The translations under genes were made by a program, and so were the position numbers. Positions 51,028 to 58,991 of a DNA stretch of 64,000 nucleotides are shown here, in pieces. This stretch comes from Mucilaginibacter aquariorum (lineage in GTDB: Bacteria; Bacteroidota; Bacteroidia; Sphingobacteriales; Sphingobacteriaceae): NCBI RefSeq assembly GCF_024498135.1, contig NZ_JANHOH010000006.1:62001-126000 (forward strand), in the 5' to 3' direction. Position 1 is the first letter of the stretch, and each line of letters begins with the position of its first letter. Under the pieces are notes generated by a model that searched no databases, was not told where the DNA came from, and worked only from the letters and a program-made list of their open reading frames with translations.

Positions 51028-52365
51028 CTACACCGCGTCAGATAGCGAACTAAAAGTAAAGTCCCTTATACGCATTGGTGGTATCAGGGCGCTTTGGCTG
51101 CTTTCGCCACTTACTGTGCGTTCTGCTTTGCCAAGTGCATCCAGATTGTTCAGCATAATAACCGGGCTCTCGTTAAACCTAAAGTTTTTGATCGGGAATT
51201 TTATCTGTCCGTTCTCAATATAAAAAGTACCATCGCGGGTTAGGCCAGTGTAGAGCAGTGTTTGCGGGTCTACCGGGCGTATGTACCATAAACGGGTTAC
51301 CAATATACCTTTTTCAGTGCCTTTTATCAGGTCTTCTAAACTCTGGGTGCCACCCTCCATTATAAAACCATTTGGGTACGGAACAGGTTTAACACCTTTC
51401 TTTTGCGCCCAATAGCGTGAATAGGTAAAGTTTTTTACCACACCTTTTTCTATCCAGCTCATTTTTTGCAATGGTTGCCCGTCGCCGCTCCAGCTGCTGG
51501 TTGGCAGCTCTGCATTTGCCGGGTCAGAGTAAATATTCACTCTTTCATCAACCAGTTTTTCGCCAAAGCGGGTTTTGCCACCGGGCTTACTTAAAAAGCT
51601 GCGGCCTTCATCAGCACTGCGCGCGTCAAGGCTGCCGTATAATTGTTCAAGTAATACAATGCCTGCAGCAGGTTCCAATATCACAGTGTATTTACCGGGC
51701 TCAATTGCCCTTGCAGCAGATGAGCCTGTGGCTTTTTGAGCCGCTATTTTAGAGAATGCAGCTGCATCCAGCTTGGCAACATCATTATAATCTTTTGTAG
51801 AATAGCCAGATCCCTGACTATCGGCAGTACGTAAGGTTACTGAAAAGTTGATATCCGTAGATTTATTGTAGGCAAACAAACCTTTAGAGTTCATCATAGC
51901 GGCAAAACCGGCGCTGCTTTGCAGGAAACCTGCCGCGGTAAGCTTATTATCTTTTGCTATTTGCAAGCTTTGCGCTACCATAGTAGTACGCTGTGCAGGC
52001 GTCATAGCTGCCGTTTCGGGCACAAAGGTTTTGGCTGCCGGTGCATAAGTTTGCGGACCTAAAAATGGCATATACTCCGGGTTTTCAGGTGCCAGTTTGG
52101 CCAGCTCTTCTGATTTCCTAACAGCGCTTTCAATAGCGGCATCGGTATATTCGTTAAGAGTGATAACCCCCAATTTTTTACCAAACGCCGATGATATGGC
52201 CATAGTGGTACTGCTTATAGCGCCACTTGTTGATACCGTATTACGTGCGTACCTTATATTGGCCGAATCTGATCCGTTCAGGTTTACTTCACACTCGTCG
52301 GCTTTTGAGTAGCTGAGCGCTTTTTTCATTATCGCGCGGCATTCATCTTCACTTAAAATAGCCAT
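51028..52365 (-). CDS. TldE/PmbA-type metallopeptidase-like protein
   Basis: A 445-residue member of the TldD/PmbA family, TldE side. It carries the shared N-terminal domain (MKKALSYSKADECEVNLNGSDSANIRYARN; GVITLNEYTDAAIESAVRKSEELAKLAPENPEYMP) and C-terminal domain (YTVILEPAAGIVLLEQLYGSLDARSADEGRSF; RLWYIRPVDPQTLLYTGLTRDGTFYIENGQI). It has no HExxxH zinc motif, as expected for the TldE subunit that pairs with TldD. TldD/TldE heterodimers cut unfolded or modified peptides, including RiPP leader peptides. It starts with ATG 4 bases after the tldD-type gene and has no signal peptide. Confidence 0.9.
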   Translation of the reverse strand: MAILSEDECRAIMKKALSYSKADECEVNLNGSDSANIRYARNTVSTSGAISSTTMAISSAFGKKLGVITLNEYTDAAIESAVRKSEELAKLAPENPEYMPFLGPQTYAPAAKTFVPETAAMTPAQRTTMVAQSLQIAKDNKLTAAGFLQSSAGFAAMMNSKGLFAYNKSTDINFSVTLRTADSQGSGYSTKDYNDVAKLDAAAFSKIAAQKATGSSAARAIEPGKYTVILEPAAGIVLLEQLYGSLDARSADEGRSFLSKPGGKTRFGEKLVDERVNIYSDPANAELPTSSWSGDGQPLQKMSWIEKGVVKNFTYSRYWAQKKGVKPVPYPNGFIMEGGTQSLEDLIKGTEKGILVTRLWYIRPVDPQTLLYTGLTRDGTFYIENGQIKFPIKNFRFNESPVIMLNNLDALGKAERTVSGESSQSALIPPMRIRDFTFSSLSDAV

Positions 52366-52369
52366 AGGT

Positions 52370-54004
52370 TTATATTTTTCTTGCTGTATTAATTACGTTA
52401 ACCCCGTTAAAACGGGCTGTAGATGAACCGTGCGATACCGCGCTTGCCTGCATTGGCTGGCCTTTTCCGTCAAAGAATGACCCGCCTAAACGGTAATCAT
52501 TTTTATCGCAAACTGCCGCGCATGAGTTCCAGAATTCCTGGGTATTGGCCTGGTAAGCCACATCGTTTAGCATGCCCACAATTTTGCCGTTCTTTATCTC
52601 ATAATAAAGCTGACCGCTAAACTGGAAGTTATAACGCTGCTGATCGATAGAGAATGAGCTATCGCCAATAATATAAATACCCTTCTCTACATTCTTGATC
52701 ATATCTGCCGGAGAAAGGGTTTCCTTACCGGGTTGCAGGGAGATATTTGGCATGCGCTGGAACTGCACATCCTGCCAGCTTTGCGAGTAGCAGCATCCTT
52801 GTGATTCTTTTAGCCCTAAGATATGCGCCTGATCGCGAATGGCCTGGTAGTTTACCAATATCCCGTCTTTAATGATATCCCATTGTTTGGTGCCCACGCC
52901 TTCATCATCATAACCAACCGCACCAAGCGAACCCGGCTGTAATTTATCGGCCACAATATTTACGTTTTTGCTGCCAAAGTTAAACTTGCCCGTTTTCCAC
53001 TTATCTAATGTAAGGAAACTGGTACCGGCAAAGTTGGCTTCGTAACCCAGTACGCGGTCAAGTTCTGACGGGTGCCCAACAGATTCGTGAATGGTTAACC
53101 AAAGGTGACTTGGATCAAGCACCAGGTCGTATTTACCGGGCTCTACCGTTTTTGCTTTTAGCTTTTCTGCTGCCTGCAATGCCGCCGCCGATGCATCTTC
53201 ATGCATATCGTAACGGTCGCGGTATAGGGTGGTCTGACTTTTTATTTTGTCGCTTTCACGGGGCATCATGTATTCGTAACCCATTCCGCGCGGCGCGCTT
53301 AACGAGTTGCGGGTCTCAAACTTGCCGGTTTTATCGTCAACCTTGGTTACCCCAAATACAGGCCATATCCGGTGGATATCCTGGTCAATGTATGAACCAT
53401 CGGTAGAAGCAAAATACTTTTGCTCGTTCACCATAAACAGCACCGAGTTAACGTAATTGGCACCGTTTTTAAAAGCGGCATCATTTACAGACAATAACAG
53501 ATCGGTCTTTTCTTTCATGGGTACCTCAAAAGCATTACGCTCTATAGGTGTTTTCCAGCTTACCTCGCCGTAACCTTTCTGCGGTGCAAGCTGCACCGGG
53601 TCGGTTTGTATACGGGCATTCTCTTTTGCTATAGCAACGGCAGTTTCTGCAGCGCGGGCAATGCTATCGTTATCCAGCTTGTCTGTGGCGGCAAAGCCCC
53701 AGCAGCCATTGGCAATAACGCGTATCCCCATTCCGTACGATTCCGTGTCAACAATGTTTTCGATGTTTTTATCGCGGGTAACCACAAACTCGTTTAGGTA
53801 ACGGCCAAGGCGTACATCGGTATAAGTAGCACCTTTTGCACGTGCGGCATTTAGGGCCACATCAGCCATACGTTTTTTAATGGCTACATCAACGTCCCGC
53901 ATGCGGGTGCCGGGCACAATGGGCGAGCCGGTAGCGGTAAACCTGCTAAGCATAGAGGCACTTATGCCCATGCCGGTAAGGTAGAGGAAGTCTTTTCTTT
54001 TCAA
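52370..54004 (-). CDS. TldD-type metallopeptidase with twin-basic N-terminus (copy 1)
   Basis: A 544-residue TldD protein. The start codon is TTG: no ATG lies between it and the in-frame stop 7 codons upstream. The N-terminus KRKDFLYLTGMGISASML resembles a Tat signal (K-R-x-D-F-L, then a weakly hydrophobic stretch), so export is possible. The zinc motif HESVGHPSELDRV (His near residue 306, HExxxH) shows the catalytic subunit; DVRLGRYLNEFVVTRDKNIENI, SYGMGIRVIANGCWGFAATD and GAVGYDDEGVGTKQWDIIKDG are further family segments. It pairs with the PmbA-type gene 4 bases downstream. A close paralogue starts at 62903. Confidence 0.93.
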   Translation of the reverse strand: MKRKDFLYLTGMGISASMLSRFTATGSPIVPGTRMRDVDVAIKKRMADVALNAARAKGATYTDVRLGRYLNEFVVTRDKNIENIVDTESYGMGIRVIANGCWGFAATDKLDNDSIARAAETAVAIAKENARIQTDPVQLAPQKGYGEVSWKTPIERNAFEVPMKEKTDLLLSVNDAAFKNGANYVNSVLFMVNEQKYFASTDGSYIDQDIHRIWPVFGVTKVDDKTGKFETRNSLSAPRGMGYEYMMPRESDKIKSQTTLYRDRYDMHEDASAAALQAAEKLKAKTVEPGKYDLVLDPSHLWLTIHESVGHPSELDRVLGYEANFAGTSFLTLDKWKTGKFNFGSKNVNIVADKLQPGSLGAVGYDDEGVGTKQWDIIKDGILVNYQAIRDQAHILGLKESQGCCYSQSWQDVQFQRMPNISLQPGKETLSPADMIKNVEKGIYIIGDSSFSIDQQRYNFQFSGQLYYEIKNGKIVGMLNDVAYQANTQEFWNSCAAVCDKNDYRLGGSFFDGKGQPMQASAVSHGSSTARFNGVNVINTARKI

Positions 54005-54059
54005 AGCAGTATTATTATTTGTCTAATATAATAAATATAAGAAACAGGTTTACAAAAAA

Positions 54060-54683
54060 TTATTGGTTGCGGGTAAGTACGTAGGTTTTAGCTATTTGAT
54101 CGTGCCAGGCCTGACGATGTTCGCTCCATAAAATGTTAAGATAACCTATGCCGAGTGCTATGCTTGATAAAAATTTGGTGAAATTTCTCACCAATGCCCT
54201 GCCAAAACTTAAACCTCGGCCATCCGCGTCAACTACAACAAGTTTGCATAGTTTTTTACCTATACTGCCACGCATGGGGGTAGCTTCACATATTGAATTG
54301 TATATGGCCGATATAACAAAAATGACGAGGTTGAATTTTAGCCGGACAATTTTAGCCTCGAGCGTATCGGGCTCCATAGCGGCTATTGTTTTCAGAAGAT
54401 AGCCCGATGCAAAAATGGAAATGAGAAAGGATATTAAAATTGAATCTATAAGATAGGCAAGCAATCTCCACCAAAAAGTGGCCAGGTTATCCTCGGTAGG
54501 GAAGTAAATTCCTTTGGCTTCAAAATATTCAAAAAACTCCGGCAGGTCTGATGCCCGCTGCCAATCATCCGCCAGTGGCGATAACACCATCGTATCAACA
54601 TCAAGGCCTGCTTCTATTACTTCTTCTAAAGTAAAAGGGCCTTCTTCCTGGTTATTCTTAAAAATGAAATAGCTATCTGTCAT
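54060..54683 (-). CDS. GYF_2-RDD family membrane protein (copy 2)
   Basis: A 207-residue protein with the same domain pair as the protein at 43537-44223: GYF_2 domain (DSYFIFKNNQEEGPFTLEEVIEAGLDVDTMVLSPLADDWQRASDL) and RDD domain (ATFWWRLLAYLIDSILISFLISIFASGYLL; MRGSIGKKLCKLVVVDADGRGLSFGRALVRNFTKF; HRQAWHDQIAKTYVL). The sequences differ clearly, so duplication is old. It lies between the TldD and DUF4159 genes, all on minus, spaced by about 50 bases. Its link to peptidase or AAA functions is unknown. Confidence 0.87.
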   Translation of the reverse strand: MTDSYFIFKNNQEEGPFTLEEVIEAGLDVDTMVLSPLADDWQRASDLPEFFEYFEAKGIYFPTEDNLATFWWRLLAYLIDSILISFLISIFASGYLLKTIAAMEPDTLEAKIVRLKFNLVIFVISAIYNSICEATPMRGSIGKKLCKLVVVDADGRGLSFGRALVRNFTKFLSSIALGIGYLNILWSEHRQAWHDQIAKTYVLTRNQ

Positions 54684-54730
54684 GTAAAATTTAAAACTAA
54701 GCGAAAGGTAATAATAATTGCAATTACCTA

Positions 54731-55357
54731 TCAGGAATTCATGGCATAAACAATAATGTTCACACCAAACTTGGTATTATCTTCGGCCAGGAAACGTTTA
54801 TTGCGGAAATCGTAGTCCCATTCGCAACCATAATCCTTACTACTATATAAAACACCTATACGGCCGTTAATCTCAATGGCCTTAAGATAATCGTGCACCA
54901 GGTCATCGCCCCAGCCGTTCAGCTCAAAAGAAGTGGTTGGCGGCCCCTTATCAAATTTGAAAAAGGAGTGGTATAACTTATGGTTGTTGGGGATCTTTTT
55001 TAACGCGTTAGGCCCAAACAAGGCCGCCATTTGCGCCTCAAATGATTTTGCAAAAAGCCCGTCGATATCATGATTGCAATCGTCTACAAATACAAAGCCG
55101 CCGTTTTGCACATATTTTTTAAAATTGGCCTTCTCCTTTGCGTTAAACTGAACCAGCTTGTGGCCGCTGAGGTAACAAAAGGGGTAGGAAAAAATATCGT
55201 CGCTGCTTAAGGGGATGACCTTTTCGTGTTCATCAATAGGTATAGTAGTATACTCCAGTAGAGAGTTGAGCAGGTTTGACGGCATGCGCTGATCGGTATC
55301 CCAATCGCCACTGTGATAACTTAACCTTGTGAAAGTGAATTTTTGCCCGTATGCCAT
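54731..55357 (-). CDS. DUF4159 domain protein
   Basis: A 208-residue protein of the DUF4159 family: KFTFTRLSYHSGDWDTDQRMPSNLLNSLLEYTTI, the central FKKYVQNGGFVFVDDCNHDIDGLFAKSF and LYHSFFKFDKGPPTTSFELNGWGDDLVHDYLKAIEINGRIGVLYSSKDYGCEW. The fold resembles a class I glutamine amidotransferase-like sheet without catalytic residues. Many family members have a signal peptide; here the ATG is preceded two codons upstream by a stop, so there is none. It is divergent from the MoxR operon, with which DUF4159 genes are often linked. Confidence 0.87.
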   Translation of the reverse strand: MAYGQKFTFTRLSYHSGDWDTDQRMPSNLLNSLLEYTTIPIDEHEKVIPLSSDDIFSYPFCYLSGHKLVQFNAKEKANFKKYVQNGGFVFVDDCNHDIDGLFAKSFEAQMAALFGPNALKKIPNNHKLYHSFFKFDKGPPTTSFELNGWGDDLVHDYLKAIEINGRIGVLYSSKDYGCEWDYDFRNKRFLAEDNTKFGVNIIVYAMNS

Positions 55358-55382
55358 CTGCCGCTAAAAGTCTAAAATTAAA

Positions 55383-55412
55383 ACAAAAATATTGCCCGCA
55401 TCCATTAATAAA
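55383..55412 (-). promoter_or_regulatory. Promoter of the DUF4159 gene
   Basis: On minus: GTTT (55409-55412), 18 bases, then TATTTTTG (55383-55390), an exact -7 match, 25 bases before the ATG at 55357. Confidence 0.55.
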
Positions 55413-55496
55413 CCTAACAAGTTGTAAAGTTTTAGATACTTTATTGTGTTTTTGACAAAAAAGCATGGTATTTAATTAAAAGGGTAATATCTTGTA

Positions 55497-55539
55497 GCCT
55501 CACCCCGGCCCTCTCCAAAGGAGAGGGCCGGGGTGAGGC
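55497..55539. repeat. Perfect GC-rich hairpin repeat before the MoxR gene
   Basis: Two perfect 20-base arms (55497-55516 and 55520-55539; core CACCCCGGCCCTC) flank a 3-base loop. It lies 34 bases before the MoxR start codon. A degenerate related element follows the same gene at 56568-56596. It looks like a mobile-type palindromic repeat, and in RNA would fold very stably. Confidence 0.8.
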
Positions 55540-55573
55540 AAAAACGCTGATAGGTAAAATTAAAAACAACACA

Positions 55574-56569
55574 TTGGAACTTACCGAAAAAAACATAAAA
55601 GCCCTGCTCGAGAAATTACCGCAGCTAAAAGCCGAGATACAAAAGGTAATTGTTGGGCAGGATGCTATATTGGATGAATTACTTGTAGCTTTTTTGGCTG
55701 GCGGCCATTGCCTGCTGGAAGGTGTACCCGGACTGGCAAAAACACTGATCGTTAAAACCATGTCGCAAGCACTGCACCTGGCATTCAGGCGCATCCAGTT
55801 TACACCCGATTTGATGCCAACAGATATTATAGGTACCGAAATATTGGAGGAGGACCATGCTACCGGCAAACGTTTCTTTAAATTTAATAAAGGCCCGTTG
55901 TTTGCCAATATTATTTTGGCCGATGAAATAAACAGAACCCCACCCAAAACGCAGTCGGCCCTGTTGGAGGCCATGCAGGAATTTGAGGTAACTTATGGCG
56001 GGCAAACCTATCCATTGGATAAACCCTTCTTTATATTGGCTACCCAAAATCCTATTGAACAGGCAGGGACCTATCCGCTGCCTGAGGCACAGCTGGACAG
56101 GTTTTTACTGCTGATAAAAATTGGCTACCCAACTCCCGAAGAGGAGTTTGCAATACTAAATCGCACTACCGGCACTAAAAAAGCTGATGTAAAAGCTGTT
56201 ATTACGGCCGAAGAAATTATACAGGCGCAAGACCTGGTTAGGCAGGTAACCATTAACGAAGACCTAACCCGCTATGTAAGCGAACTGATCCGTGCTACGC
56301 GCCCGGATACTACTATTACCGCTTACGTAAAAGAATGGGTTAGATGGGGTGCTGGTCCAAGAGCGGGGCAGGCTTTGATATTAACCGCTAAGGCGAGGGC
56401 GCTGCTAAAAGGTAGATATTCTGTTTTGATGGAAGATCTCCACGCTATGGCGCCGGCCGTTTTAAGGCACCGTATATTAATGAACTTTAAAGCCGAAGCC
56501 GAAGGGATTACATCAGATAAGGTAACCGCGGAACTGATAAAGGTAATAGAACGTAAAGGCTCTTTGTAG
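55574..56569 (+). CDS. MoxR-family AAA+ ATPase
   Basis: A 331-residue AAA+ ATPase. TTG 55574 is the start, as no ATG is available in frame upstream and ELTEKNIKALLEKLPQLKAEI is the usual N-terminus. Walker A is LLEGVPGLAKTLI near residues 46-56, Walker B IILADEINRTPPKTQSALLEAMQE, sensor 1 FILATQNPIEQAGTYPLPEAQLDRF, and the C-terminal lid has RATRPDTTITAYVKEWVRWGAGPRAGQALI. MoxR ATPases act as chaperones that load cofactors or assemble complexes together with VWA proteins. It heads a plus-strand run with DUF58, BatA-type and DUF4175 genes. Confidence 0.95.
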   Translation: MELTEKNIKALLEKLPQLKAEIQKVIVGQDAILDELLVAFLAGGHCLLEGVPGLAKTLIVKTMSQALHLAFRRIQFTPDLMPTDIIGTEILEEDHATGKRFFKFNKGPLFANIILADEINRTPPKTQSALLEAMQEFEVTYGGQTYPLDKPFFILATQNPIEQAGTYPLPEAQLDRFLLLIKIGYPTPEEEFAILNRTTGTKKADVKAVITAEEIIQAQDLVRQVTINEDLTRYVSELIRATRPDTTITAYVKEWVRWGAGPRAGQALILTAKARALLKGRYSVLMEDLHAMAPAVLRHRILMNFKAEAEGITSDKVTAELIKVIERKGSL

Positions 56570-56596
56570 CCTCACCTTGCCCGCTTCAAAGGAGAG
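56568..56596. repeat. Degenerate partner of the hairpin repeat
   Basis: GCCTCACCTTGCCCGCTTC followed by AAAGGAGAGGG lies just behind the MoxR stop. It matches the left part and loop of the perfect hairpin at 55497-55539 but has lost the right arm. Confidence 0.55.
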
Positions 56597-56649
56597 GGTT
56601 TTGATAATTAATCGGAATAAATCCGAAATCTAACATCTAAAATTCAATC

Positions 56650-57528
56650 GTGCTTGATCCCAAAGTATTAATGACCATTAAGGATTTGCCATTGCTGGCG
56701 AAAACGGTTATTGATGGCTTTATGAATGGGTTTAATAAAAGCACCGTTAAGGGGCCCGGACTGGAGTTTAGTCAGTACCGCAGCTACCAGCCCGGGGATG
56801 ATCTGCGCTGGTTAGACTGGCGGATGTTTGCCCGCAGCGACAGGTACTACATCCGCGAATCGGAGGTGGAAACCAGTATATCTATTAGGTTTTTGGTAGA
56901 TGCCAGCGCATCTATGAACCATGATGACAACGGCGTTAAGAAGATAGAGTATGCCAAATTTCTGGCGGCATCTTTAGCCTACCTTGCTAATTTACAGGGC
57001 GACTCGGTAGCATTGAATATATTTAAACATGGCGAGCTTTTCTCCATGCCCTCTAAACCTGATCCGCAGCATTTGCAGCGGTTATTTTATCATCTGCAAC
57101 AGGTAAATCCGGCTGGGGCCTTTACAAAACCTGTGCACTATAAAGAGCTTTTTGCCGGAACGGGGCGTAAAGAATTGCTGATATTTATAACGGATATGTA
57201 CCAGGCAGATGGGGAGATAAACGCGTTGCTCAACTCACTATCGGCGCTAAAACATGAAATAATTGTGTTCCACCTGATGGGGCAAAACGAACTGGATTTT
57301 GATTTTAAAGGGTTCTCTACATTAGAAGATCTGGAAACAGGCGAAACCATACAAGTAAATACCCAAAGGGCGAAAGATACTTATCATGAGAAATTGCAGG
57401 AGCATTTGGCAGCTATAAAAAGCAACCTCACGGGTAAGCGCATCGTATATCAAATGGTGAGCACATCGCAGCCGTTAGATGAAGCTTTGAGAGCATTTTT
57501 GGTACAGCGTAAAAAGGGAGCGAGATAG
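56650..57528 (+). CDS. DUF58 domain protein
   Basis: A 292-residue protein with a VWA-like fold. It starts at GTG 56650 (MLDPKVLMTIKDLPLLAKTVIDGFMNGFN). The DUF58 signature is GPGLEFSQYRSYQPGDDLRWLDWRMFARSDRYYIRESEVE, followed by the degenerate MIDAS region FLVDASASMNHDD and LLIFITDMYQADGEI. DUF58 proteins are regular partners of MoxR ATPases and are thought to act in assembly of envelope or redox complexes. It lies 80 bases after the MoxR gene, with a degenerate repeat between, and 5 bases before the BatA-type gene. Confidence 0.93.
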   Translation: MLDPKVLMTIKDLPLLAKTVIDGFMNGFNKSTVKGPGLEFSQYRSYQPGDDLRWLDWRMFARSDRYYIRESEVETSISIRFLVDASASMNHDDNGVKKIEYAKFLAASLAYLANLQGDSVALNIFKHGELFSMPSKPDPQHLQRLFYHLQQVNPAGAFTKPVHYKELFAGTGRKELLIFITDMYQADGEINALLNSLSALKHEIIVFHLMGQNELDFDFKGFSTLEDLETGETIQVNTQRAKDTYHEKLQEHLAAIKSNLTGKRIVYQMVSTSQPLDEALRAFLVQRKKGAR

Positions 57529-57533
57529 GCGGT

Positions 57534-58991
57534 ATGCAGTTTTTAAACCCCATATGGTTTTTTGCATTAACCGCGGTGAGCATCCCGGTTATTATACACC
57601 TGTGGAATGTGCGCCCGGGTAAAACGCTGAAGGTAGGCAGCATATCGCTTATTACCGAAGCATCGAAAAGTACCCGCCGCAGTTTTAAACTGCTGGATAT
57701 TTTATTGCTGATATTGCGTTGCTTATTGCTTGCATTGCTGGCCCTGTTGTTAGCCTCGCCGGTTTGGCAAAATGCTGCTTCTTTGCAAAAAGCAAAAGGC
57801 TTGCTATTTATCCCCAAAGAGAACCTTAAAGAAACCTATACCAAATTTAAACCCCAGATAGATTCGTTGAACAAAGCCGGGTACGAGTTCCATTATTTAA
57901 ATAGTGGTTTCGCTAAGAATGATCTCACCAAAATATTGGCTGATAGTAGCTTAAAAGATACTACCGGCAAGGCAAACTACTGGACTTTAATAAAAGCTTT
58001 AGACAGGCAAATCGCTGCCACCACACCTGTCTATGTGTTTACACCAAATGGCATCAATCATTTTAAAGGCGGCAAACCTGCAGTTGATCTGAACCTGCAC
58101 TGGCAAACTTACACCGTTGCAGATTCTGTAAGTAAGTGGATAGCATCGGCAATATTAACAAATAGCGGTACTATTAAAGTAACATTGGGGAATAGCAGCC
58201 CGGCGAGGGTATATTATACTGATCAGATCCTTCAAAGCGGAGGCAGTGATGATATTACCGTTAATGTACAAAACGGCTTGCCATCGATAAGTTTGAAAAA
58301 TGCAGGTCAAGCGGTGTTTCCTGTTGATACAAGCGCAATGCGTATCGCCATTTATACAGATAAGCATGCGATTGATGCCGGCTATTTAAAAGCGGCGCTA
58401 TCGGCAGCGGTTAATTTTAGCGGGAGAAAATCTGTTATTAAACAATACAATAACCCTGCGCAAATATCCGGCGGGCAAACCTGGTTGTTCTGGTTGTCAG
58501 AGCAAGCAGTAAGCAGGGCTAAAAACAGTAAGAATATTTTCAAGTATGAGACCGGTAAGGTTATTGATGTTAATACCTGGATGGAGCCAAGGCATATCGC
58601 GCTGGCAAAGTTGATTAACCCGAAAACCGGGGAAGAGGCTATCTGGAAAGATGGTTTTGGTAAACCGGTGTTGGGATTTGATGATAATACTTACCATTTC
58701 TACAGCCGTTTTAATCCGCTTTGGAATGACCTGGTTTGGAGTGATGATTTTCCAAAGCTGATCTTAAAGCTGATCAATAATGCGCCTATTGGGATTCCCC
58801 AACAACATGATAAGCGGATATTAAGCAACGCGCAAATACAACCGGAGATTGTTAAAAAGAACAAAGCGATAACCTCGGTTAAAACTAATGGGCAAACAGA
58901 TCTGTCGCGCTATTTTTGGTTATTACTTGTAGGCGTATTTATTGCCGAGCGGATCCTGTCGCACAAAACTAAAATAGTAAATAATGGCTGA
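57534..58991 (+). CDS. BatA-type membrane protein (aerotolerance regulator N-terminal domain)
   Basis: A 485-residue protein with the BatA N-terminal domain: FLNPIWFFALTAVSIPVIIHLWNVRPGKTLKVGSISLI, then a second helix LLDILLLILRCLLLALLALLLASPVWQ. The rest is a periplasmic domain and a final helix (YFWLLLVGVFIAERILSH). The pattern of two N-terminal helices, large outer domain and C-terminal anchor is common in MoxR clusters of Bacteroidota. No VWA MIDAS motif is seen here. It starts 5 bases after the DUF58 gene and overlaps the next gene by 8 bases, so the set is cotranslated. Confidence 0.88.
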   Translation: MQFLNPIWFFALTAVSIPVIIHLWNVRPGKTLKVGSISLITEASKSTRRSFKLLDILLLILRCLLLALLALLLASPVWQNAASLQKAKGLLFIPKENLKETYTKFKPQIDSLNKAGYEFHYLNSGFAKNDLTKILADSSLKDTTGKANYWTLIKALDRQIAATTPVYVFTPNGINHFKGGKPAVDLNLHWQTYTVADSVSKWIASAILTNSGTIKVTLGNSSPARVYYTDQILQSGGSDDITVNVQNGLPSISLKNAGQAVFPVDTSAMRIAIYTDKHAIDAGYLKAALSAAVNFSGRKSVIKQYNNPAQISGGQTWLFWLSEQAVSRAKNSKNIFKYETGKVIDVNTWMEPRHIALAKLINPKTGEEAIWKDGFGKPVLGFDDNTYHFYSRFNPLWNDLVWSDDFPKLILKLINNAPIGIPQQHDKRILSNAQIQPEIVKKNKAITSVKTNGQTDLSRYFWLLLVGVFIAERILSHKTKIVNNG

